Both the position numbers and the translations under genes were made by a program. From NCBI GenBank assembly GCA_963809815.1, contig CAWELM010000017.1, positions 539,139 through 603,138 on the forward strand: 64,000 nt of DNA, read 5' to 3'. Source of the DNA: CAVVJA01 sp963809815 (lineage in GTDB: Bacteria > Actinomycetota > Actinomycetes > Mycobacteriales > Jatrophihabitantaceae). The stretch's first letter is position 1; each line of letters begins with the position of its first letter. Shown here one piece after another: positions 26,747 to 35,564 of the stretch. Under the pieces are notes generated by a model, which saw only the letters and a list, made by a program, of their open reading frames with translations, did no database searches and was not told the DNA's origin.

Positions 26747-26923
26747 GGGAACCCCGTGAACAACGGGCCGCAGTCGGTGCATCGAAGGAACCCGCGGAGC
26801 GGGAGACCTTGCGCAGCCGCGAGGACCAACCACAGCTGGCACGCTCGATGGCCGCGGCCTCGATGACCGCTACGCCGACTCCCGATCCGCGCGCCAGCGC
26901 TTGAGCGTCACCAGGGGGATTTG

Positions 26924-27094
26924 ATGTCGATGTTTCGGGGTGGTCTGACCGTCCGTGGGGTCGCTAACCGTGACAGCCACCGCAGCGAGCCTGACCGACA
27001 CCTCCGCCTTCCTACCTACCGACCACGTCGACACCACCCTGGTCACCACGGCCAACTCGTTCCCGTCATCAACGTCCCCGTCGCAACAAACTGA
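26924..27094 (+). pseudogene. Internally deleted remnant of a second copy of the secreted protein
   Basis: An ATG at 26924 gives MSMFRGGLTVRGVA, nearly the same as MSIFRRGLTIRGIA at the start of the 23570 gene. Soon after, the sequence in another frame reads SSLTDTS-type text and DHVDTTLVTTANSFP, matching DHVDTTLVTHGVITAP at that gene's end. A further frame change gives PVINVPVATN and a stop at 27094, matching IINIPVGS. The whole middle, about 1000 codons, is absent. This is a 5'-3' fusion left by deletion after a tandem duplication. Confidence 0.75.
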
Positions 27095-27104
27095 GGTGAT
27101 CGTC

Positions 27105-30100
27105 ATGAGAAACCGCCCGGCGCTGATCATCGGAGCAACCTCCGCGCTGGTGGCGGCGGTGCTGGTTGCACCCGTCTCGGCTCCGCGCGCGCTTTCTCGT
27201 GCTTCGGCTGCGGGTCCGGTGTCGGGGGCGGTTGGTTTGGGTGGTGGGTTGTCGGGGTCGGTGGATGAGCGGACGGGGTTGTTTTCGGTGTCGGTGCCGG
27301 TGGTGTCGGTGGGGGGGCCGGGGTCGGCGGGGGTGTCGTGGTCGTTGGTGTGGGATCAGGGCCGGGCGGGGGCGCCGCCGGCGGCGGCGGATCGGTCGGG
27401 GTTTGGGCCGGGTTGGTCGTTGGGGGTGTCGTTTGTCAACGCGGAGACGCCGCTGACGGTGTATCCGGCGAATGGTGGGGCGTATGTGGCGGGTGGTTCG
27501 TTCCCGTCGGGCTTGCAGGATTATCCGCAGCAGGATCTGGTTTTCAAGCAGACACCGGCGACGCCGGCGACGCCGTTCACGTTGTCGTATGACGACGGCC
27601 GGGTTGATTCGTTCAATAGTGACGGCAATTTGGTTTCTCGCACGGATCGGTTCGGTAATCGCACGCAGCTGACGTGGGAGCATCCGCCTTGGGATGGTTC
27701 GGGGTGGGCGCCGACGTCGATCGTGGATGGGTATGGGCAGACCACGACATTCACCTATAGCGCGTCGGGTAGCGCGTCGTCGGTGGTGGTGTCGGCTCCG
27801 CCGCGGTCGGATGGGGTGGTCGCTAAGACCACAATCGGGTTGGACGGAGATCATCGGGTGACGTCGGTGACCGATTCGACTGGGGCGGTGTCCTCGTTCG
27901 CGTATTCGACGGTGTCGGGGTCGTCGGTGCCGCTGCTGACGTCGGTGGTGTCCCCGTCGCAGGCGCACACGTTGATCACGTATCAGGAGATCGGGTACGA
28001 GTCGGGGCTGACGGCGGTGCACTCGGTGGTGACGGTCGACCAGTCGGAGAAGGTGTTGGGGCCGGCGCGGTTGTTTTTGATGAATCCGCTGGGCGATCAG
28101 CACAATTACACCGGTTACCCGACGTATAACGGGGGGACGACGGACCGGTTGTTCGCCTCCGGTGACCGGTTCTATTTCTATACGACCTCGATTGCCAGCT
28201 GCGTGGTGACGCAGCCTGAGGTGCCGGCGAGTTGTCCGGGTGCACCGTCGTCGACACAGTCGACGTATGACTCGCAGCATCGGCTGGTGACCCGGAAGGT
28301 GTTGGGTCTTGGTGCGGTGCCGATACAGACCCAGTCCGCGACCTACCTGCCGGTGACCGGTTTGGGCAGCGTGGCGCCGAATTATGCGCGGCCGATGAGG
28401 TCGACGGTGACATATTCGGCGGCCACGAGTGTCGCCGGCACGACCGCCGCGGGTGGCCGCACGGTGTCGACGAACCGGGTGTATGACAGCCACGGCCGGG
28501 TCACCCAGTCCACCGATGAGGCGGGCACGACGACGGCGACCACGTATGACGGCATGTTCGGGTTGATCACGGGTGTGACGATCACCGGGGCGGACGGGGC
28601 CCGCAGCCAGACCACGAATGTGCTCTCGGCTGACCATAAGACGATCAGCAGCGCGACGACGGCGTACGCCGCGCCGGGGCAGCCGCTGACGGCCCGGTCA
28701 ACGACCAGCTATCTGTATGACACATCGGGGCAGCCGACGCAGCGGACGATGACGTGGGCGCCGGGCGCGAAACCGGCCGGGGACAGCGGCGGCCCGGACA
28801 CGGTGACGACCACGTTCGCGTCCTCGGTGGACACGGCCGCGCATACCCGCACGATCACCACCACGACCGCGGCCGGCACGTCAGCGGCGTCGGCCACTAC
28901 CACGGTGCTGGATCTGGTCACCCTGCAGCCGGTGCGCACTACCGACCCGCTCGGGCGGGTCACCAGCTACCGCTACGACGCCGGGGGCCGGCAGACCAGC
29001 AAAACCACCCCGGACGGGTTGACCACCACGACCTCCTATACGGCGGCGGCCGCGGCGACCTCGACGTCACCGGCAACGCCGGCCACCCGGACCGATTCCA
29101 CCTCGGACGGCCGGATTGTGTTGACCACCTACGACGCGTTGGGCCGCACGGCGCGGGTCACCGACAATGTCGCCAACGAGGCGTTCACCGTTTCCCCGAC
29201 GACCCGGCAGTTGTCGGCCTACAGCTACAGCCTGAATGGCGCGACCACCACCGCGACCGATCAGCAGGACCGCACCGTCACCACCACGCTGGACGTGTTC
29301 GGCCGGCAGGTGCAGGAGGTCGACCCGACCGGTATCACCCACGCCACCGCTTACAACGACGTGGCGCACACCGTCACCCAGGCGGTCGACCCGGCCGGCT
29401 CGGCCAGCCCGGTCGCGACCCGCACCACCAGCTACGACAACGGCAACCAGCCGGTGACAGTGGCCCGCCAATACAGCGACGGCACCACCGACCCCACCCA
29501 GTTGGCCGGCTACGACGGGCTGGGCCGGGTCACCTCGCAGACCTCGAACGACCTCACCCTGGGTTATACCTACCTCGGCGCCGGCGGGGCATCCCTCGCG
29601 CAAACCGCGACCCCGCAAAACAGCGCCTTTCCCGGCACCGCGTTGAACCTGTCCGACACCGTCGCGCTCGGCGGTCAGCAGACCAGCAGCGCCCGGGCGC
29701 AATCAGCCCAGACCGCCAGCCAAGGCACCCGACTGACCTACGACGCAGCCGGGCGGACAGCGACCGCCACCGACCCGGACGGGCGCACTACCGGCTACAC
29801 CTATTACGCCGACGGGACGGTCGCGACCCGCACCACCCCGTCCGGCACCGTCGTGACCGACTCCTACAACGCCACCACCGGCCGGCTAACCAGCGTGACC
29901 GCAAAGCCCACCAGCGGGCCCGCGGTCACCACCAGCTACAGCTACGTGCCGGCCGGGCAACCCGGCGCCGGGCACGTGCACACCATCAGCGACGGCACCA
30001 CCACCATGACCTTCGGTTACGACGCGGACGCCCACGTGATATCCCGCGGCTACTCCGACGGCACGACCACCTCCGCGCATTACACCGACACCGGGCTGTT

Positions 30101-32474
30101 GGCCACCACCACCGACGTGACCGGAGCGGTCACCACCTACCACTACGACACCGCCGGGCGGATCACCTCGGCCACCCAAACCCGCGGCACCACGGTGCTC
30201 GCCTCGGAGACATATAGCTACGACGCGATGTCCCGCGTGGCGACCATCACCCGCGGCAACGGCGTCACCACGACCAATACCTGGACCGGACACAACCAGC
30301 TCAACACCCAACGCACCACCACCGCTTCAGGGACATTGGTCGAGGCGCACGCCTACACCTACGACACCCACGGCAACCTCGCCACTCGCACCGACACCGA
30401 CCCGGCCGTATCGACCACTCCCTCCTCGGCCGGCACCTGGACCACCGCCTACCGCTACGACGCCTACAACCGGCTGCTCAGCTCAGCCACCTACTCCGGC
30501 CCCAACACCGCCGGGCAGCCCGCCACCGCCACCGGCTACACCATCAACACCGCCGGCGACGTCACCGGCACCACCATCACCACCCGCCCCCAAAACGGCG
30601 CGCAGCAGCAACCGCCGGCCAAGACCCAGAAGCCGAAGAAACCGAAGAAAAACCCGCGGCCCGGCGCCACCCCGCCGCCGTTCACAACCACCACCAGCAA
30701 CACCATCGACCCGGCCGGGCAATTGACCGCCCAAACCAGCAACGGCACCACCACGACCCAAACCTTCGACACCGAGGGACGGATCACCCACACCCTCACC
30801 GGCACGGCCATCACCTACGACCCGTTCGACCGGATGCTCACCGCCACCCACGCCGGAACCACCGCCACCTACGCCTACTGGCCTGACGGCACCCCCCGCT
30901 CCACCACCACTAGCGGTAGCGGCGCCGCCAGCACTCAAACCTTCCACTACGGCACCGACGGCACCCTGGTCAACGACACCACCGCCGACGCCACCACCGG
31001 CGCCGCCGCTACCACCGCGTCCTACCTGCTCACCGCCGGCCGGGAAGCCCGCACCTTGCAACCCGGCACCACCACCACCGGCGCCCTTCCCACCAGCGGT
31101 GCGTCAACACCGGTCACCACCGGCACCGGCGCCGGATACCTGCTGCGCGACCGGCACTCCTCTGTCACCGCGCTGATCGACACCACCGGAGCAGTCACCG
31201 ACACTTACCACTACAGCGACTACGGCGCCCCCACCCAACCCAACGGACAATCCGCGCCCAGCTCGAGCGCCGCGCTAGGCGGACAGGCCAATCCATTCCA
31301 ATACACCGGAGCCACGCCGGTTAGCTCCATGACCGACCCCACCACCGGCCTGCTCCTGCTCCCCGCCCGCAGCTACGACCCCACCCAAGGCCGCTTCACC
31401 AGCCGCGACACCGCCAACGTGTTCAACCACTACCAAGCCTTCTCCACCAACCCCATCACCGTCACTGACACCACTGGCCACTTCTCCCTCACCGACCTGC
31501 TCATCGACATCGGTGCCGCTATCCTCTTCGCCGTCGTCGCAGTCGCCACCGCAGGCGCCGCTCTCGCCGCCCTGCCCGCCGTCATCGGAGCCGAAGCCGC
31601 GACCGCCACCGCCAGCGAGCTCGCCTTCACCGTCGCCACCGCCGTCGGCGCGGTCGCCAGCGCCACCGGAGCCGTCACTTCCACCGTCAAAGCCGTCGAC
31701 GACATCGACAACGCCGTCAGCGGCAAACACTTCCTCACCAACGACCAACGCTCCGCTCTCAGCACCGTCCAACTCGTTGCCGGCGCGGTCGCCTTTGTCT
31801 CCGGCCTCGGCGCGAGCGCAGCCGCCGGGGAAGTGATCGGCGAAGCCGCCGAAGCCACCCAAGACGCCTCCGACTTCCTCGCCGACCCGAACGACGAAAC
31901 CGACCCCGCCAACATCGCGTACAAACGCAATGCCCTCGTCGAGGGAGAAGAAGACGACATCCTCAATCCCGCTGGCCTCAGGTCCGGACAGAAGATCTCC
32001 GATTACATGACTGACACCAGTACGGGCGAGTCACCACGCGTCATGTCCTCAATCACCGAAAGCGAGGTCAACAACGCGACGGCCAGCTCCGACAAGATCT
32101 TCGACGGCGCGACCGGGAACGTGGCCAAGCAGTCGCCGGTGATACCGAAAGTGAGTGATCCGATCCCCATCCAGCAGTACGTGGTACGAAGTGTCGTCGG
32201 CGGTAACGAGCTCAATGCGACCGACTCGGCCGTCATTAGTGACGACGAAGGGCTGACCACCTCCCTCAAGGCCGACGATGCGGCATCGGATTCCGAAGAG
32301 GAGGGCGCCGACGTCGCGCGCTCAACCGTCGGCTCGCCGGTCGAAACCGCGATCAACGGCAACTGGGCCGCGCAGCCCGGCTCGTTCGGCACCGGCGACG
32401 AGTCAGATCCCGTCGCCGCCATGCTCAACCGCGACGACAACTGGACTTTTGCGATGTTCCCGCCGCTCCAGTAG
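27105..32474 (+). CDS. RHS/YD-repeat surface protein with unrecognised C-terminal domain
   Basis: This protein has 1789 residues. ATG 27105 follows GAGGTGA; the open frame upstream belongs to the pseudogene remnant. A signal peptide (MRNRPALIIGATSALVAAVL) leads to an N-terminal FGPGWSLGVSF domain. Dozens of YD repeats follow (YDAAGRTATATDPDGRTTGYTY and similar), with a PKKPKK-type insert near residue 1175. The core ends SYDPTQGRFTSRDTA near residue 1425, then NPITVTDTTGH where many RHS proteins have NPxxxxDPxG. Residues about 1462-1588 are hydrophobic and Ala-rich. The last 200 residues are acidic and unrecognised. RHS shells enclose C-terminal toxins or adhesion domains. No immunity-like gene follows directly. 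Confidence 0.88.
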   Translation: MRNRPALIIGATSALVAAVLVAPVSAPRALSRASAAGPVSGAVGLGGGLSGSVDERTGLFSVSVPVVSVGGPGSAGVSWSLVWDQGRAGAPPAAADRSGFGPGWSLGVSFVNAETPLTVYPANGGAYVAGGSFPSGLQDYPQQDLVFKQTPATPATPFTLSYDDGRVDSFNSDGNLVSRTDRFGNRTQLTWEHPPWDGSGWAPTSIVDGYGQTTTFTYSASGSASSVVVSAPPRSDGVVAKTTIGLDGDHRVTSVTDSTGAVSSFAYSTVSGSSVPLLTSVVSPSQAHTLITYQEIGYESGLTAVHSVVTVDQSEKVLGPARLFLMNPLGDQHNYTGYPTYNGGTTDRLFASGDRFYFYTTSIASCVVTQPEVPASCPGAPSSTQSTYDSQHRLVTRKVLGLGAVPIQTQSATYLPVTGLGSVAPNYARPMRSTVTYSAATSVAGTTAAGGRTVSTNRVYDSHGRVTQSTDEAGTTTATTYDGMFGLITGVTITGADGARSQTTNVLSADHKTISSATTAYAAPGQPLTARSTTSYLYDTSGQPTQRTMTWAPGAKPAGDSGGPDTVTTTFASSVDTAAHTRTITTTTAAGTSAASATTTVLDLVTLQPVRTTDPLGRVTSYRYDAGGRQTSKTTPDGLTTTTSYTAAAAATSTSPATPATRTDSTSDGRIVLTTYDALGRTARVTDNVANEAFTVSPTTRQLSAYSYSLNGATTTATDQQDRTVTTTLDVFGRQVQEVDPTGITHATAYNDVAHTVTQAVDPAGSASPVATRTTSYDNGNQPVTVARQYSDGTTDPTQLAGYDGLGRVTSQTSNDLTLGYTYLGAGGASLAQTATPQNSAFPGTALNLSDTVALGGQQTSSARAQSAQTASQGTRLTYDAAGRTATATDPDGRTTGYTYYADGTVATRTTPSGTVVTDSYNATTGRLTSVTAKPTSGPAVTTSYSYVPAGQPGAGHVHTISDGTTTMTFGYDADAHVISRGYSDGTTTSAHYTDTGLLATTTDVTGAVTTYHYDTAGRITSATQTRGTTVLASETYSYDAMSRVATITRGNGVTTTNTWTGHNQLNTQRTTTASGTLVEAHAYTYDTHGNLATRTDTDPAVSTTPSSAGTWTTAYRYDAYNRLLSSATYSGPNTAGQPATATGYTINTAGDVTGTTITTRPQNGAQQQPPAKTQKPKKPKKNPRPGATPPPFTTTTSNTIDPAGQLTAQTSNGTTTTQTFDTEGRITHTLTGTAITYDPFDRMLTATHAGTTATYAYWPDGTPRSTTTSGSGAASTQTFHYGTDGTLVNDTTADATTGAAATTASYLLTAGREARTLQPGTTTTGALPTSGASTPVTTGTGAGYLLRDRHSSVTALIDTTGAVTDTYHYSDYGAPTQPNGQSAPSSSAALGGQANPFQYTGATPVSSMTDPTTGLLLLPARSYDPTQGRFTSRDTANVFNHYQAFSTNPITVTDTTGHFSLTDLLIDIGAAILFAVVAVATAGAALAALPAVIGAEAATATASELAFTVATAVGAVASATGAVTSTVKAVDDIDNAVSGKHFLTNDQRSALSTVQLVAGAVAFVSGLGASAAAGEVIGEAAEATQDASDFLADPNDETDPANIAYKRNALVEGEEDDILNPAGLRSGQKISDYMTDTSTGESPRVMSSITESEVNNATASSDKIFDGATGNVAKQSPVIPKVSDPIPIQQYVVRSVVGGNELNATDSAVISDDEGLTTSLKADDAASDSEEEGADVARSTVGSPVETAINGNWAAQPGSFGTGDESDPVAAMLNRDDNWTFAMFPPLQ

Positions 32475-32783
32475 CTGAACGTCCCATGACCCCAGGACTG
32501 TCGACCAGCCACGAGCATGCCGGTCGATGATTGTCCGCTGTCAAAGCGATAGCCCGAGTAGTAACGCGGGGGCCGATGAGGCTGGACCAGGACCCCGACG
32601 TGACGATCGTCGATGATGCGGCAGACGGCGCGGCTGAGTCGCCCGGTCGGCACCCCGCGCGATAGGACTACGCCCAACAAGCCAGGCAAGCCAGCCTTTG
32701 CCCTCGACCGCTGGAGCTATTGACGCAATCAGTTGGTTGCAATAATGTAGCAATCGATCGATTGCTACTTGATGGAGGACGGG
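32475..32783. other. Intergenic region after the RHS gene
   Basis: About 310 bp hold no convincing gene. A 28-codon ORF at 32577-32663 and a short minus-strand frame were examined and are unsupported. The right end carries the promoter and palindrome of the SRPBCC-ArsR operon. I see no immunity gene here. Confidence 0.5.
32720..32768 (+). promoter_or_regulatory. Promoter and perfect 22-bp ArsR-type operator
   Basis: TTGACG (32720-32725) and TAATGT (32743-32748) are spaced 17 bp. A perfect palindrome with half GTAGCAATCGA spans 32747-32768, covering the expected transcription start. The ArsR-family protein encoded in this operon is the likely binder, giving autorepression. Confidence 0.7.
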
Positions 32784-33215
32784 ATGGGTTTTCCTGATCA
32801 GATCGAGCGAACAGTGGAGATCGCCCACCCGCCGAGCGAGGTATGGGCAGCGCTCACCACGGCCGAAGGACTCGCCGCTTGGTTCGGCAACGAGGCGTCG
32901 ATCGACCTGCGCCCGGGAGGATCGGCCTGGATGAGCTGGACCAACGGGCACACGGTCGACATGCGCGTGGAACGGGTTGAGGAGCCGACCGTGTTCGGGT
33001 TCACATGGCAGATCTACGGGCTGCCCAAGGACGATCCGCGCCGGACCTACGTTGAGTTCACGCTCGAACCGGTCGGTGCGGGCACGCGGCTGACGGTCGT
33101 CGAGAGCGGCTTCGCCCAGTTGCCCACGGACGCCCACCGGACGGCGTACGACGGCAACACCAAGGGATGGGCGACCGAGCTGGGCGAACTGGTCAGCTAC
33201 CTCGATGCCGGCTGA
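32784..33215 (+). CDS. SRPBCC/AHSA1-like domain protein
   Basis: This 143-residue START/SRPBCC-fold protein contains EIAHPPSEVWAALTTAEGLAAWFGNEA near the N-terminus, GHTVDMRVERVEEPTVFGFTW in the middle, and a C-terminal helix TKGWATELGELVSYL. The fold binds hydrophobic ligands. ATG 32784 follows GGAGG; an in-frame ATG at 32772 is less likely. It overlaps the ArsR gene by 11 bp, a very common actinobacterial pair in which ArsR controls the SRPBCC gene. Confidence 0.88.
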   Translation: MGFPDQIERTVEIAHPPSEVWAALTTAEGLAAWFGNEASIDLRPGGSAWMSWTNGHTVDMRVERVEEPTVFGFTWQIYGLPKDDPRRTYVEFTLEPVGAGTRLTVVESGFAQLPTDAHRTAYDGNTKGWATELGELVSYLDAG

Positions 33216-33585
33216 CGTCGAGGCAATCGCCGAGCAGGTCTTCACCACCCTGGCCGACCCGACCCGTCGCGCCATCCTGGCCGCACTGGCCGCCGGCGGC
33301 CCGGCGACGGCCACGGACTTGGCCGATCGGCTGCCAGTCACGCGGCAGGCGATCGCCAAGCACCTGGCCCTGATGGCTGAGGCCGGCCTGGTAACGGCCG
33401 AACACGGCGAGCGGCGCCGGGTGCGGTATCGGCTCCGTTCGGCGCCGATGCAGGTAGCGCAGCAGTTCTTGGCGGCGCTGGCCCGCGACTGGGACCGCTC
33501 GCTCGAGGCGTTGACAGAGCACCTCGACCAGTCCGTTCGCAAGCCCACAACAACCCCGCTCCAGAAAGCCAGAAAGCATGTCTGA
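33205..33585 (+). CDS. ArsR family winged-helix regulator
   Basis: This 126-residue protein has the ArsR helix-turn-helix: TLADPTRRAILAALAAGGPATATDLADRL, then VTRQAIAKHLALMAEAGLV and a wing. No Cys metal site is present, so it is not a classical metalloregulator. It overlaps both neighbours, SRPBCC upstream and DUF2182 downstream, so the operon is tightly coupled. It probably binds the palindrome at 32747-32768. Confidence 0.92.
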   Translation: MPADVEAIAEQVFTTLADPTRRAILAALAAGGPATATDLADRLPVTRQAIAKHLALMAEAGLVTAEHGERRRVRYRLRSAPMQVAQQFLAALARDWDRSLEALTEHLDQSVRKPTTTPLQKARKHV

Positions 33586-34297
33586 TTACCGATTCACCTC
33601 CGCTTTCGCCGTCGACCGGAACCCGACGAAGGCCATCGACCCCAGTCCCGCCACGACGAGGGTTGGCATCGCCGCACTGATCGCGACGCTCGGGCTCGCC
33701 GCCGCGTCATGGGTGGTCGCGATCTGGCAGATGAACGGAATGGACATGGGCGCTGCCACCGAACTCGGTTCGTTCGGGTACTTCGCCGCGCTGTGGCTTG
33801 CGATGATGGCGGCAATGATGCTGCCGAGCGCGGCCCCGGCGATCATGAGACACGTTCGTGCCGGTCGTCGCGTGCTCGCCCTACCCCTGTTCGTCGGCTC
33901 CTACTTTGCCGTCTGGGCATTCGTCGGTGCCGCGGTGTATGCGCTGTATCGTCCGCACGGGTCCGTCGTCGCCGCCGCGGTTGTGATCGCGGTCGGTGGC
34001 TACGAATTGACGCCGCTCAAGCGGCACTTCCGCCGGCGCTGCCGCGAGAGCATTCGCTCCGGATTCGAGTTCGGGCTCTGCTGCGTCGGGTCGAGCATCG
34101 GACTGATGCTGATGCTGGTGGTGCTGGGCGTTATGAGTGTCACCTGGATGGCCGTAATCACCGTCGTCGTGCTCGCCCAGAAGATCCTGCCCGCAAAGGC
34201 CGTTCTCGACGTGCCGTTGGCGCTCGCAATCGTCGGGCTCGGTATCTGGATCGCCGTCGCGCCCGCATCAGTGCCCGGACTCATCCCCACGATGTGA
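33578..34297 (+). CDS. DUF2182 integral membrane protein
   Basis: This 239-residue protein has six or so membrane segments. The DUF2182 hallmarks are WQMNGMDMG, LAMMAAMMLPSAAPAI, and a Cys-containing GFEFGLCCVGSSIGLMLML. The Met/His/Cys-rich positions in membrane helices suggest metal binding or transfer; family function is poorly known. The ATG overlaps the ArsR stop by 8 bp. The DUF899 gene follows after 12 bp, so it is the third gene of a four-gene operon. Confidence 0.85.
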   Translation: MSDYRFTSAFAVDRNPTKAIDPSPATTRVGIAALIATLGLAAASWVVAIWQMNGMDMGAATELGSFGYFAALWLAMMAAMMLPSAAPAIMRHVRAGRRVLALPLFVGSYFAVWAFVGAAVYALYRPHGSVVAAAVVIAVGGYELTPLKRHFRRRCRESIRSGFEFGLCCVGSSIGLMLMLVVLGVMSVTWMAVITVVVLAQKILPAKAVLDVPLALAIVGLGIWIAVAPASVPGLIPTM

Positions 34298-34309
34298 AGG
34301 AGAGAAAGA

Positions 34310-35071
34310 ATGACCAGTCATACGACGGGATCTCGTGACGAATGGCTTGCGGCCCGGATGGATCTGCTCGGAGCCGAGAAGGAGCTGACCCGGCGCAGCG
34401 ACGAAGTCGCCCGGCAGCGGCAGGAGCTCCCGTGGGTTCGCGTCGATAAGGATTACGTCTTCGATACCGATGAGGGCACTGCGTCACTCGCCGATTTGTT
34501 CCGAGGACGCTCGCAATTGCTGATCTACCACTTCATGTTCGGACCCGAGTACGAGGGCGGCTGCGCGTCCTGCTCGGCAATCGCCGACGGCTTCAACGGC
34601 TCCGTCGTCCACCTCGCCAATCACGACGTCACCCTCTACGCGGTGTCACGCGCGCCGTTGGCGAAACTGCAGGCCTACAAGCAGCGGATGGGCTGGAGCT
34701 TTCCCTGGGCGTCCTCGAGAGATAGCGACTTCAACTACGACTTCCACGTGACCCATACAAATGAGGAATGGCAGTCTGGAGCCGTCGAGTACAACTTCCG
34801 CACCGTCGACCTCCGGCTGCAGGAGGCCGACGAGAATCCCTTCGTCGCTGCGATCACGGCCAGCGTCGGAACGGACTGGCCGACGTACCGTAAAGAAGGG
34901 CCCGGCCTGAGCGCCTTCGCGGCGGCGGACGGTGCCATCTACCACACCTACTCGGCCTACGAGCGCGGCGTGGATGCCATTTGGGGCATGTATCCGTGGC
35001 TCGACCGCGCGCCACTAGGCCGCAACGAGAACGGTATGTGGTGGCGCCGCCACGATGAATACGACGCCTGA
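34310..35071 (+). CDS. DUF899 family thioredoxin-like protein
   Basis: This 253-residue protein has family motifs EKELTRRSDEVARQRQELPWV, YVFDTDEG, IYHFMFGPEYEGGCASCSAIADGF (CxxC) and YSAYERGVDAIWGMYPWLD. DUF899 proteins adopt a thioredoxin-like fold and are predicted redox or dithiol proteins. AAGGAGAG precedes the ATG. Positions 34805-35026 are duplicated as a broken fragment at 42100-42316. Confidence 0.9.
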   Translation: MTSHTTGSRDEWLAARMDLLGAEKELTRRSDEVARQRQELPWVRVDKDYVFDTDEGTASLADLFRGRSQLLIYHFMFGPEYEGGCASCSAIADGFNGSVVHLANHDVTLYAVSRAPLAKLQAYKQRMGWSFPWASSRDSDFNYDFHVTHTNEEWQSGAVEYNFRTVDLRLQEADENPFVAAITASVGTDWPTYRKEGPGLSAFAAADGAIYHTYSAYERGVDAIWGMYPWLDRAPLGRNENGMWWRRHDEYDA

Positions 35072-35102
35072 CGAGTCCACGCACCGAGCGATACAGCGTC
35101 GA

Positions 35103-35432
35103 TTACGGGCCACTGCAACTCGTGGGAAGACGGATCTGCTGGTTCGCACGGATCACGTTGCGGTTGGCGATGCCGTTCGTGTCGGCAACGATGTTCACAA
35201 CCTGTTCGACCGAGAAGGAGCCGCTGACGTGGTTCTCCACGAGGACCGTGAGGGTGTCGCCGTTCTGCACGGTGACGGTTTGGGAGCCCGTGCAGCCGTG
35301 CGAGGTTTGAGTTTGATTGAAAATCACGTTGCCGTTCGGCTGCGACGATGTCCCGTCAGGATTACATGCCACCGTGAATAGCAGAACACCTGCGAGCAGA
35401 AAACCTGTGACCAGTCCACGTGACCACGTCAT
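35103..35432 (-). CDS. LysM-like lipoprotein
   Basis: This 109-residue protein starts at ATG 35432 behind a GGGAGGTGA ribosome site. The signal peptide is MTWSRGLVTGFLLAGVLLF with lipobox TVAC (Cys near residue 23). A LysM-like segment covers most of the rest: VTVQNGDTLTVLVENHV, VEQVVNIVADTNG, NVIRANQQIRLPTSC. LysM modules bind peptidoglycan or chitin. The frame continues upstream to 35471 but lacks a signal there. It is convergent with the DUF899 gene, 31 bp apart. Confidence 0.75.
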   Translation of the reverse strand: MTWSRGLVTGFLLAGVLLFTVACNPDGTSSQPNGNVIFNQTQTSHGCTGSQTVTVQNGDTLTVLVENHVSGSFSVEQVVNIVADTNGIANRNVIRANQQIRLPTSCSGP

Positions 35433-35564
35433 GCGACTCACCTCCCTCGGCTCTCGGTTGCGGCTGTGCAACCGGAACGCGGGATATCGCTACTGATCCA
35501 ATTAAACCGCGTGATCCCTTGGCTGGCCAGGTTTGTTCTGATCCCGCTGTTAACCCCCCAGGCT

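Noticed and set aside
27069..28637. Long minus-strand ORF (522 codons) antisense to the RHS gene
   Set aside because: Its product is Arg/His/Pro-rich text produced by the skewed composition of the RHS gene. It has no start signal or domain.
28754..30217. Plus-strand ORF of 487 codons in another frame of the RHS gene
   Set aside because: It is a His/Arg-rich shadow of the YD repeats; the RHS frame has the recognisable protein.
32003..32689. Minus-strand ORF over the RHS end, considered as an immunity gene
   Set aside because: Two thirds lie antisense to the RHS gene, there is no ribosome site, and no domain is recognisable.
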